Shown here piece by piece: positions 51,690 through 59,852 of a DNA stretch of 64,000 nt. The first letter of the stretch is position 1. Each line of letters starts with the position of its first letter. The stretch comes from Paenibacillus sp. GP183 (lineage in GTDB: Bacteria > Bacillota > Bacilli > Paenibacillales > NBRC-103111). The notes under the pieces were generated by a model. The model was given only the letters and a program-made list of their open reading frames with translations. It was not told the origin of the DNA and ran no database searches. The DNA lies in assembly GCF_900104695.1 (NCBI RefSeq), contig NZ_FNSW01000001.1, positions 5,128,501 through 5,192,500 on the forward strand. Direction: 5' to 3'. The position numbers and the translations under genes are program-made.

Positions 51690-53122
51690 AAGAAGTGAAG
51701 ATGATCGCTAAAAGAGTACATGCAGGGAAATGGGGCATTCTGCAAATCATCAACATGGGTACGCTCATGGCGACATTGGATGTTGGAATAGTTAATGTCT
51801 CCTTACCCACGATCGCCGGACAATTTTCCAGTTCGTTGGCCCAAATTCAATGGATAACTACAGCTTATTTATTAACTATGGTTGCGCTTCTTCCATTTCT
51901 AGGAAAGCTTTCGGATGTCTGGGACCGTCGGAAAATATACAGCTATGGTTTTGTGGTATTCAGTTTAGGCTCTCTTTGCATCGCTTTGTCACAGGGAATG
52001 GCCAGTATCATCCTATCAAGATGCCTGCAGGGGATAGGGGCCACCATGATTATGGCCAACAGCCAGGCGATGGTCCGCCAGGTGTTTCCTGATCATGAAA
52101 GGGGACGCGCGCTTGGAATGAATGCCATTTTTATTTCGGTAGGGACGCTTTCCGGTCCGGCAATTGGCGGCCTTCTCCTGGAATTCATCAGTTGGCCTTG
52201 GCTATTCTGGATCAATGTGCCGATCGGTTTAGCTGCTTTCGTACTCGGCATTCGTTGGTTTCCAGGGTCAGAGAGCAGAGGCGTGAAAACAAAGATCGAT
52301 ATCATCGGTTCCTTTCTGCTTGCATTGGCTGTCTGTTTGCTCATGCTTGCGGCCGAGTCGAGTAAAGGGGAAGCCGGCCTTACTCCGGCCATTTTGTTTG
52401 AAGGCATATCGGGGCTCTCTTTGATTGTGATCCTTTGGCTCTACGAGCGCCACATTGCGTACGGCATCCTTGACCGGGAATTATTTAGCCATCGCGACAT
52501 ATTACTTGGAAACATGAGCTCTTTTTTGATTAACTTGGCGCAGATGGCAACGATGATTCCGATCACCTTCTATCTTCAGAGAGAACTGAGCTTGTCCACA
52601 TGGGTGACCGGAGCGCTTTTAGTCCTTCAACCGCTGCTAATGGGATTTGTCGCTCCGTTTGCAGGTGCGTTCCGGGATAGGTACGGGGCATTTTTTCCGA
52701 TTACGATTGGTCCCTTATTCTGTGCTCTTTCGATGTTGTCCGTAGCTTGTTTCCATCAGGTTTCCGCTTTCTCTATAAGCCTCCAGCTTGCTCTGTTCGG
52801 AGTTGGTATTGGCTTGTTCCATGCAACGAATAATGCTGAAATTATGAGCTCCGCACCCGAGTCAAAAAGCAGCTTGGCCGGCAGCTTACTGGCACTGATC
52901 CGTTACCTCGGGCAAATAGCCGGCATCGGACTTGCTACTGCATTGGTTGGCTCCATGGGATTTCATCCGGGGGCAGAAGCATCAAGTAGTATACCGCTAA
53001 GGATATTGTTCTGGATTTGTTTTCTGTGTTGTCTTGGCGTGGCCACGATGGGATGGTTCCGCAGGCAATCAAAGCGCGTTATCAAGGAAAATAAATACAC
53101 AAATAGGAGTGCAAAGTTATGA
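51686..53122 (+). CDS. MFS transporter, DHA2/EmrB type
   Basis: 478 aa, about 14 hydrophobic helices. Motif A appears as GKLSDVWDRRKIY (near 73-85) and motif C as SVGTLSGPAIGGLLLE (near 152). DHA2 proteins export drugs or metabolites by proton antiport. Within a sugar cluster it may export a toxic intermediate or product. Overlaps nagA and the next gene by ATGA at both ends, so it is firmly part of the operon. The first five codons may be skipped in favour of ATG 51701. Confidence 0.9.
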   Translation: MKEVKMIAKRVHAGKWGILQIINMGTLMATLDVGIVNVSLPTIAGQFSSSLAQIQWITTAYLLTMVALLPFLGKLSDVWDRRKIYSYGFVVFSLGSLCIALSQGMASIILSRCLQGIGATMIMANSQAMVRQVFPDHERGRALGMNAIFISVGTLSGPAIGGLLLEFISWPWLFWINVPIGLAAFVLGIRWFPGSESRGVKTKIDIIGSFLLALAVCLLMLAAESSKGEAGLTPAILFEGISGLSLIVILWLYERHIAYGILDRELFSHRDILLGNMSSFLINLAQMATMIPITFYLQRELSLSTWVTGALLVLQPLLMGFVAPFAGAFRDRYGAFFPITIGPLFCALSMLSVACFHQVSAFSISLQLALFGVGIGLFHATNNAEIMSSAPESKSSLAGSLLALIRYLGQIAGIGLATALVGSMGFHPGAEASSSIPLRILFWICFLCCLGVATMGWFRRQSKRVIKENKYTNRSAKL

Positions 53123-54006
53123 AACGGTTCAAGTTAGGTATTATAACGGATGAAGTGTCCCAGGATATCGTTGAAGTGATCGAATTCGCACGGCTCCATG
53201 GTCTTGAAGCTATAGAAATCCGCTCGGTATATAATAAAGGCGTGCATCAATTAAGCAATGCAGAAATAGATGAGATAGGGCACCTAGCTGAACAGAACGG
53301 GTTAATCGTTTCAGGTATTGCGGGTCCGCTTTTCAAATGCGACTTGGACAATCCCGATGAGATCGTGGAGCATCTAAAAATGGCCGAGCGATTAATTGAA
53401 GTCGCTGTAAGGCTTCAAACCCAAATCATTCGTGGATTCAGCTTTTGGGCAAAAGGTACATTTAGGGATGCACTTCCCGAAATCACGAATCAGCTAGGTA
53501 AGCTAGCTCCTCTTCTCGAGTCAGCCGGAGTCATTCTGGCACTGGAATTCGACCCGAGTGTGTATGCAACCAACGCTGGTAAAACGTCTGCTATTTTGAA
53601 CACTTTGAAATCGCCAAATATTCGGGCTCTGTACGATCCGGGGAACGATTTGTGGGACCCTGATGGAGAGATCCCGTATCCGGACGGCTACGAGCTTATT
53701 AACGAGCATATTTGTCATGTTCATCTGAAGGATGCCCTCCGTTCTTCGGACGGGGTCAAAGCTGTCGCGATCGGAACGGGGGAGGTTGATTATCGCGGTA
53801 TATTTGCTAGACTCGACCAAGACGGATATGACGGCTTTCTGATTATTGAGACTCATTATCGAATGAAAACGCAGCTTACTGAGGAACAGCTTAAACGACC
53901 GGCCGGGAACGTATTCTCAGAGGGGGGACGTGAGGCATCAGCGCATTGCATGGAGCATTTAAGTCGACTGCTACACGAAATGGGTTTAGATGAAATTGGG
54001 AATTGA
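53119..54006 (+). CDS. Sugar phosphate isomerase/epimerase-like TIM barrel
   Basis: 295 aa, AP-endonuclease-2/xylose-isomerase-like fold: GIITDEVSQDIVEVIEFA opening, ALEFDPSVYATN (Glu near 142), ALYDPGNDLWDP (Asp near 177), HVHLKDA (His near 203) and FLIIETHYR (Glu near 244) form the usual divalent-metal site. Proteins of this fold beside Gfo/Idh dehydrogenases act on 3-keto sugars as isomerases, epimerases or eliminating lyases (established for other clusters; inferred here). GGAGTG precedes ATG. A partial damaged copy lies at 38012. Confidence 0.88.
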   Translation: MKRFKLGIITDEVSQDIVEVIEFARLHGLEAIEIRSVYNKGVHQLSNAEIDEIGHLAEQNGLIVSGIAGPLFKCDLDNPDEIVEHLKMAERLIEVAVRLQTQIIRGFSFWAKGTFRDALPEITNQLGKLAPLLESAGVILALEFDPSVYATNAGKTSAILNTLKSPNIRALYDPGNDLWDPDGEIPYPDGYELINEHICHVHLKDALRSSDGVKAVAIGTGEVDYRGIFARLDQDGYDGFLIIETHYRMKTQLTEEQLKRPAGNVFSEGGREASAHCMEHLSRLLHEMGLDEIGN

Positions 54007-54564
54007 ACATAAATGACGAGATGGAGGTTGATGGAATTTGAAACTCTGGGTGCAGAATGTGGCTAAGTTGCATTTGTACGTTTGACTATGCAATAAATAT
54101 GGCAATGCTGCACTGAGCTGAGCAAGAGTATAACTAAGTAGGGTTGTTGTGCAAACAATGAATAAACACAAATTTCCATCGTAAGTTAGAAGAGTAAGCT
54201 TAAAGAAAATGGTAACATATAGGTTAAGTTTTGTCCGTCCCAATGGGATCGTGAAGCGATACATCCTTCCGAGTTTTTTTCAATGACCTCAGGTGCGCTA
54301 TCCCGAAGGATAAAGCCCGCAACTGTTTTTATTAATTCTGGTATCGACCAGTTTCCGTCAAGATCATGCAAGCTTATGTTTTCGGATCATGGCCAGAGAG
54401 GTGCTTCCTCATGTTCATAATATTCTTCTGTAACCAACGAGAACCAAAGATGCCAAGTCGTTCAAGGGTTTTAACAAACTTTTTGCCCAACCATAACCAA
54501 TGAAGATCATTGAAAGACAAGCTTCAATAATATCCATCGTGGGCAAAATGTGGGCCCTTTTTTG
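54007..54564. other. Intergenic region after the sugar cluster
   Basis: About 560 bases. GGAGG at 54025 leads to a 15-codon frame (KLWVQNVAK) that stops at 54085, perhaps the start of a lost gene. A minus-strand frame at 54240-54371 looks partly protein-like but is not recognised. No complete gene. Confidence 0.4.
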
Positions 54565-54824
54565 CGTAACATCATAGAACAGGGACCATCGATTCATTAA
54601 GAAGCGAACGAACCCGATGCTGGGGTTTAAATCATTTCGAACTGCAGAGCAAACGGTAATAGGAATTGAAACGATACATATGATCAAAAAGGGGCAAGTC
54701 GAATGTAATCATTCGTCGCCCCTTTTTGTCGTTCAACTCATCCATCAGTTGTTCGGTTTAATTGCATAAAAATAAGTTTGACCAAACAGATCGTCTGGAC
54801 TTTTTTAATTCTTGCAACAGAACC
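54565..54824 (+). mobile_element. 3' remnant of an IS6-family element
   Basis: NIIEQ, then after a one-base insertion near 54591 HRFIKKRTNPMLGFKSFRTA and the tail to TAA at 54769, homologous to the IS6 transposase C-terminus. Ends with CTTGCAACAGAACC (54811-54824), the IS6 terminal repeat. Same subfamily as the remnant at 24356. Confidence 0.75.
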
Positions 54825-54916
54825 TATGAAAGGTTCTCTACAAGGATAATTCAAAAACTGGAAAAAATAATTGACGAAATGAATAAATAAAGACTAGAAT
54901 TAAAGTAACATTTAAC

Positions 54917-55672
54917 ATGTTAGTTTTAATAAAGGAGGGTCTGATTATACTCAATAAGAATAAAAATTTCAATGAGCAAGTCTATGAAATTATAAAAAAC
55001 TCGATCATTGAAGATAAATTCAAGCCTGGGGAGAAGCTAAGTGTGGAAAGAATCAGCAAGCAGCTTGGTGTAAGCCGAACTCCTGTTTCCAATGCTTTGC
55101 AATCGCTTGAACGGGATGGCTATGTTGAAATTGTTTCACAAAGTGGGACATATGTAAAAGAACTCAGTCTTGAAGAAATTAAAAGTATTTATGAACTTCG
55201 CGAAGAGATTGAAGGATTAGTGGTAAGGACAGCATTCGTTAAATCGGATAAAGTTCAACTTGAATTTTTTCTTAAAAAATTCAATCAGTTTTTGGAAAGG
55301 AACGAAGACAGAAAACTGTTGCTGGAATATTTTCAACTTGACTTGGAATTTCATGAGTATTTGGTCGGTCTTTGTCCCCCAATTATTCGGAAAGAGACGC
55401 GAAATATCATTGAACTAACAAAGCGCAGTAGAAGGCTCAATCTGCTACATGAACTGGAAGAAAAAGGATTTAAGGATATTATGGAAAAGGAAATTGAAAA
55501 TCATACAAAAATAGTGATTGCTTTGTTAGGCAACGACGTAGAAAAAGCTGTGTTTTTCGCGAAACACGATGTGCGGGAAACAATGGAACAAGTACTGCAA
55601 TATCTATATTCTGTAAAGAAAGAAGTCGATACGGAACAAAAGAATGATAAATTGGAAGGTGGCATGATTTGA
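54917..55672 (+). CDS. GntR-family (FadR/FCD) regulator
   Basis: About 240-251 aa. N-terminal winged HTH (GEKLSVERISKQLGVSRTPVSNALQSLERDGYVE, about residues 38-72, shown in family form) and an all-helical FCD domain with an acidic/His metal site (LDLEFHEYLV). AAAGGAGGG lies inside the reading frame at 54934-54942, but no ATG, GTG or TTG follows it at normal spacing (only CTG, ATT or ATA codons). The only standard start, ATG 54917, lacks a ribosome site. It overlaps the next gene by four bases and likely regulates it. Confidence 0.85.
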   Translation: MLVLIKEGLIILNKNKNFNEQVYEIIKNSIIEDKFKPGEKLSVERISKQLGVSRTPVSNALQSLERDGYVEIVSQSGTYVKELSLEEIKSIYELREEIEGLVVRTAFVKSDKVQLEFFLKKFNQFLERNEDRKLLLEYFQLDLEFHEYLVGLCPPIIRKETRNIIELTKRSRRLNLLHELEEKGFKDIMEKEIENHTKIVIALLGNDVEKAVFFAKHDVRETMEQVLQYLYSVKKEVDTEQKNDKLEGGMI

Positions 55673-56250
55673 AAATTTACATTGCCAGTGTCATCCAAGA
55701 AACGAATACATGGTGTCCGCAATTGACGGATCTTATAAATTTTGAGCGAGGATATTATTTGGAGGGTCATGAAATCAGGGAGAAACTGTACAATACCAAC
55801 ACAGAGATTTCCGGATTCTTTGAATACCTGGAACAATATGATGATTTAACATTGGTGCCTGGTCTAGCTGCTTGGGCGGTTGCGTCCGGAAAAATGAAAG
55901 AGGAATCTTTCCAATTACTGGTAGATAGGCTTATTGGCGAACTAGAAAAGCATTTGCCCGTAGATGGTGTCTTATTAGCGTTGCATGGCGCTTTGGTATC
56001 AGAATGTTCGGACGATTGTGAGGGATATCTATTAGAACGACTCCGCGAAGTGGTAGGTCCACAAACCAAGATTGTGAGCACTCTAGATTATCACGCAGCG
56101 GTTTCTAAAAAAATGGTGAAAATGTCCGATCTCCTTGTTGGTTTCCGTACGTATCCCCATGTTGATTTTAAAGAAACGGGTTTGAAGGCCGCAAAACATC
56201 TCAAACAATTATTAGAGGGATACCCGAATCGGTTGTGGTGCAAGAATTAA
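55669..56250 (+). pseudogene. M81 (MlrC-like) metallopeptidase, cut by IS6
   Basis: The TTG start overlaps the GntR stop (TTGA), with AAGGTGG upstream. The product opens KIYIASVIQETNTW and contains VDGVLLALHGALVSE, STLDYHAAVS and FRTYPHVDFKETG, all M81/DUF1485 motifs including the metal-binding Asp-x-His and His-x-Asp. It ends at about residue 188 of an expected 480, where the IS6 left end begins (56231). The last few residues come from the IS. A GntR-M81 pair suggests peptide or lactam hydrolysis before the disruption. Confidence 0.8.
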
Positions 56251-57063
56251 AAAAAGATAGCAATTACCTAATAAATTGCAATTAGCTATGCCACAATACC
56301 AAATATTTTATTGAGCCATTCAACAGCAGAGAGGACAGACGAATTATTTTCGGCCTGCCCTTTCCTAATCATATGAATGGCCTCGATTCCCTTTAACGTC
56401 TGTTCTGCAGTTAGAAATGATTTGAAACCAAGCATCGGTTTTGTGATTTTTTTAATGAACCGATGATCTTGCTCCACAATGTTGTTTAGATATTTTGTCT
56501 GTCTAATCAAGGTTTCTTTTGGTAAGGCTTTTTCATGTATTAATTCTTGTATTGCTGGTGGATACGCCGGGTTTTTATCCAAAGTGATCACACGAGGTAA
56601 TTGATTATGCGGTGAGGACAATGCCTTTGTAAAGAATCGCTTAGCTGCCGGCATATCACGATTTTCAGATAACATGAAATCAATCGTTTTCCCTGTAGAA
56701 TCAACTGCCCGATATAAATAATTCCATTGACCTTTGACTTTGATGTAGGTTTCGTCCGTTCGCCACGAATCGTTTGAGGGTTTCAAATAGCTGCGGATTC
56801 GTTTATCTATTTCGGGCCCAAACTCATGGACCCATCTCATGATTGTTGTATGGGAAATCTTTAAACCCCGCTCGCTCATCATTTCTACGATGTCTCGATA
56901 GCTTAAACTATATTTTAAATACCATCTCACGGTTAGTAAAATGATTGCCGATTCATATTGCTTCCATTTAAATAAATCCAATTTGGTTTCCAAAGTAAGT
57001 TGCTCCATCCCATGAAGTCATTATCAACTACGTTATCATGTATTAGAGCCTTGCACCACAACC
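56231..57063 (-). mobile_element. IS6-family element, 833 bp
   Basis: Terminal repeats GGTTGTGGTGCAAG (56231) and CTTGCACCACAACC (57063). The eight bases on each side (CCCGAATC and CAAAATAT) do not match, so the flanks were not originally joined: a deletion or cointegrate resolution took place here. Confidence 0.8.
56286..57008 (-). CDS. IS6-family transposase
   Basis: 240 aa. The DDE core is intact: TDETYIKVKGQWNYLYRAVD (Asp near 88), VITLDKNPAYPPAI (Asp near 149), and IVEQDHRFIKKITKPMLGF (Glu near 185; shown in part). IS6 enzymes move by replicative cointegrate formation. The N-terminus (YSLSYRDIVEMMSERGLKISHTTIMRWV) is the HTH. ATG 57008 has AAGTTGC nearby but no strong ribosome site. Confidence 0.92.
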   Translation of the reverse strand: MEQLTLETKLDLFKWKQYESAIILLTVRWYLKYSLSYRDIVEMMSERGLKISHTTIMRWVHEFGPEIDKRIRSYLKPSNDSWRTDETYIKVKGQWNYLYRAVDSTGKTIDFMLSENRDMPAAKRFFTKALSSPHNQLPRVITLDKNPAYPPAIQELIHEKALPKETLIRQTKYLNNIVEQDHRFIKKITKPMLGFKSFLTAEQTLKGIEAIHMIRKGQAENNSSVLSAVEWLNKIFGIVA

Positions 57064-57356
57064 CAAAATATCACTTTGATCCCATTTACGAGACATCCAG
57101 TAGTGGAAAACGGTATATAAAAGGTTATACAACAACCTTGAGAGCCACCGATAATGTACCCGGATCCGGAGTAAAAACCACACAATATCGGATTAATGGC
57201 AGCACTTGGATAACGTACACGACCCCGTTCACTTTCTATGCAGGAGTTACTCATATTGTAGAATACTTCAGTACAGACAATGCTGGTAACATCGAGAATC
57301 CGATGAATGTGATGGACTTTGATAAAGGCAAATTCACTGGAGCAGGGAAATTTTAA
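57064..57356 (+). pseudogene. C-terminal OmpL47-like domain of a surface protein
   Basis: From the IS6 right edge the frame reads GYTTTLRATDNVPGSGVKTT, QYRINGSTW, TYTTPFTF and VEYFSTDNAGNIE. This is one OmpL47-type beta-sandwich as found in repeats on cell-surface or secreted enzymes. The N-terminal part is missing because of the IS6 event. No start codon with a ribosome site. Confidence 0.65.
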
Positions 57357-57396
57357 GGCTTTCAAGGAAAAATAATCGGTGAAAGGAGGTACAGAC

Positions 57397-57546
57397 ATGG
57401 ACAATTTTGAAAAGGTCAAGGATGAACAAAGGAAAAAAGTATGGGTAACGCCGGAGCTGGAAATTCTCGAAGTGAAAAACACACTATATTGGAGTTTTGA
57501 CGACAGCGGTGAATTCCCAAGAAATGTATGGGTGGATGAGAGTTAA
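57397..57546 (+). CDS. Candidate lasso-type RiPP precursor peptide (49 aa)
   Basis: AAAGGAGG lies eight bases before ATG. The leader reads KKVWVTPELEILEVKNT, matching the W-x-x-P-x-L-E-x-L-x-V-x-x-T pattern of paeninodin-like lasso leaders, with Thr near the expected cleavage point. The remaining tail (WSFDDSGEFPRNVWVDES) is acidic, but it does not start with the usual Gly, so ring formation is uncertain. No lasso cyclase or protease gene is in the window; IS copy 2 starts 160 bases downstream. Confidence 0.5.
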   Translation: MDNFEKVKDEQRKKVWVTPELEILEVKNTLYWSFDDSGEFPRNVWVDES

Positions 57547-57615
57547 CCCATATACACACTTTTGTGCACACTTTTAACTAGGTCATTCTGAAGGGGCTAC
57601 CGAAAGGCACTCCTT

Positions 57616-57705
57616 CATTACGCTAACGAAGAACAGTATCTATAACAAATATAACAAAGAACAAGCAGGCTGCCGGTAACACAATCGGTAGAACAGTTGT
57701 GCTAA
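57616..57705 (+). repeat. Dispersed repeat left of IS copy 2
   Basis: TACGCTAACGAAGAACAGTA (box A), then AGCAGGCTGCCGG and GTTGTGCTAA at the IS edge. The last 43 bases are identical to those left of copy 1. Confidence 0.7.
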
Positions 57706-57815
57706 ACATTCCTGTAAGGGCTAAGAAATGACCTTTGTCAAAAAAGGAGCACCTCGGTATGATGGGTTTGTACACGGGTTCATAACCCAACCCCATCAAA
57801 GGAGGCGCTCTTACT

Positions 57816-59099
57816 ATGAAGTTTAAGCAATCAGACGGACAAAATCAACGCATTGAACGAATCTCCACATCTCACCTTGTTGTAGGTATCGACATTGCAA
57901 AGGAAACTCATGTAGCACAAGCGACTAATTTTCGTGGCATCGTACTTACTAAGCGACATCTTACATTCCCAAATACACGTGAGGGTTTCGAAAAATTAGA
58001 TCGATGGATGGATGGATTACAACAGAAACATCGATTAAAGGGACTCATCATCGGCATGGAGCCGACCGGACACTACGGGTTTAATCTGGCTAATTGGCTT
58101 GCCGACAAGGGCAAGCACGTTGTCATGGTGAATCCGGCCACCACCAAACGAAACAAGGAGAACCGCGATAATTCTCCCTCCAAAAGTGATCCGAAAGATG
58201 CGCTTGTCATCGCAGATGTGGTCAGCCGAGGCTACTACTATGAATACTCGCGACAGGCTACTGTCTTTCAAAGGTTGCGCACAATTATGAGTGACCGGGA
58301 ATTTTGGGTGACGAATAGTGTACGGCTGCAGAACCGGATCATCCGCTGGTTAGACATTCGGTTCCCCGAGTATTTCTCGGTGTTTAAAAACTGGACCTAC
58401 AAACGTTCCTTGACTACGCTTAAAGAATTCCCTTCTCCGCGGGATATAGAATCTCTGTCCGTCTCCGAGGTGATCACAGGATGGAAAAAGCATATGAAGC
58501 GAGCCGGTGGCTCCACTGGCATGCAGAAGGCTGCGCAGCTCATCGCTCAAGCTAAGCGAAGTGTAGGCGAAACGACTGCCCTCGATGAAGCGAAGCAGGA
58601 TTTAGAGCGGCTATTACAAGAGTTCGAACGGATTGTTGAAATGCTAGATAGAATTGAACAGGATATAGAAGTGTTGCTCAGTGAAATTCCTATGGCCGAT
58701 CATCTTCGATCCATCGGCCTAGGCACTATCTGCATTGCAGCCATTCTATCAGGTGCTGGCGACCTAACACAGTATGCCCATGGACGTCAGTTATTGCGTA
58801 AAGCAGGCTTAAACCTGGCTGAAAAAATGTCAGGAAAATATAAGGGTCAAATCATGCTCTCAAAAAGGGGCGATGCTACACTGCGGAAATATCTGTATCT
58901 GGCCACGCTCCAACTCGTTGGAAATCATGCTGTGTTCCGACAGCTGCATGAGCATAATGTTCAAGTCAAGAAAATGAAGAAGCAACAGTCGGTATTTAAA
59001 CTGCTTGGAAAACTGGCACGAATCATCATTGGCATTGTTGGGCGGGGAGAAACTTTTTCTCCTGAAAAAGCGGCCCCTACTTGCACTCAAGCTGCTTAA
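57816..59099 (+). CDS. IS110-family transposase, second copy
   Basis: The 427-aa product is identical to that at 18510, with the same DEDD residues, Ser nucleophile motif (MSGKYKGQ) and leader hairpin. The gene appears fully functional. Confidence 0.95.
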   Translation: MKFKQSDGQNQRIERISTSHLVVGIDIAKETHVAQATNFRGIVLTKRHLTFPNTREGFEKLDRWMDGLQQKHRLKGLIIGMEPTGHYGFNLANWLADKGKHVVMVNPATTKRNKENRDNSPSKSDPKDALVIADVVSRGYYYEYSRQATVFQRLRTIMSDREFWVTNSVRLQNRIIRWLDIRFPEYFSVFKNWTYKRSLTTLKEFPSPRDIESLSVSEVITGWKKHMKRAGGSTGMQKAAQLIAQAKRSVGETTALDEAKQDLERLLQEFERIVEMLDRIEQDIEVLLSEIPMADHLRSIGLGTICIAAILSGAGDLTQYAHGRQLLRKAGLNLAEKMSGKYKGQIMLSKRGDATLRKYLYLATLQLVGNHAVFRQLHEHNVQVKKMKKQQSVFKLLGKLARIIIGIVGRGETFSPEKAAPTCTQAA

Positions 59100-59125
59100 G
59101 ACTGAATAAACGATCACGTAAATTG

Positions 59126-59447
59126 ACTCATTCGCAGGATTTTACAAAGAAAGCACGGAGGACCGAGTTACTGCCCGATAAGGGCTCAGACCCGTCAGCT
59201 AAACGTTATCGGTCTCCACGCCTTGGTCAGGTGTAACGAAGGAATGTAAGGGCAATGACCCGTTGAGCCATGGGATGGTGAACCGCCAAGGAAATTGTGG
59301 AGGATGCGTGCAGAAGAATATCACTTGGAGAAATGTTCCACACGCTTCTTCTGTTCCCGCATGCCCAAAACCGAAACAATGGTGTCTAATAAGCTTGCTT
59401 TCCGAACGACAACTGTTTTCCAAGGCGACGAAATCCTGCGAATGAGT
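59126..59447 (+). ncRNA. Putative bridge RNA, second copy
   Basis: Identical to 19820-20141, including the 17-bp closing repeat, TTACTGCCCG and AGGAATGT. Here the right flank of the IS is not CGGGCAGTAA, so the target match holds only for copy 1; the donor match (ACATTCCT at 57706) holds for both. Confidence 0.55.
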
Positions 59448-59482
59448 GAGCATACGTGAGAAAATCCCTTAAAACCGAGGGA

Positions 59483-59533
59483 ACATTCCTGTAATGGCTA
59501 AGAAATGACTTTTGTCAAAAAAGGAGCGCCTCG
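59483..59533 (+). mobile_element. Left-end fragment of a related IS110-family element
   Basis: ACATTCCTGTAATGGCTAAG, then GACTTTTGTC and AAAAAAGGAGCGCCTCG match the first 51 bases of the intact IS with about four changes. It then joins CGGATAACG, the right half of a box A. Confidence 0.7.
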
Positions 59534-59852
59534 CGGATAACGTTGTTTGGGGCTTTTTTGTTTTCTAAAGAAGGTATGAGAAATTGATTCCTCGCACATT
59601 TACCCCATAATACCTCATATTCATAATTTAAATTTTTCAAACTCATCTAATTCAATGAAAATGACCAATGCAAAATAGCTGCATAATCGTGGTGAAATCA
59701 ACAATCGGGGCAGATATTCAAATCTCGGTTTCGATTACGTTTTTCAATAGTCCAAAACTCCGTTGGCTTCGACTTCACAATTTCTAATTTCTCATTAAAA
59801 ATTAATAATTAGATGCTATGATAAAAAAAAAATTTGAAAGGAATTGTAATCT
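59534..59852. other. Intergenic region before uppP
   Basis: No gene. GGGGCTTTTTTG at 59550 may be part of a terminator. GAAAGGAATTG at 59836 is the uppP ribosome site. Confidence 0.5.

Larger units (their letters stand above)
57706..59482 (+). mobile_element. IS110-family (IS1111-like) element, copy 2
   Basis: Base-for-base the same as copy 1 over 1777 bp as far as I could compare, so one is a very recent product of the other. The right end CCGAGGGA is directly followed by ACATTCCTG, the left end of another, older element (59483), a head-to-tail junction. Confidence 0.85.

Noticed and set aside
54186-54371. 61-aa minus frame ([12 protein letters not shown]...)
   Set aside because: Partly protein-like, but no start site, no family and no supporting context.
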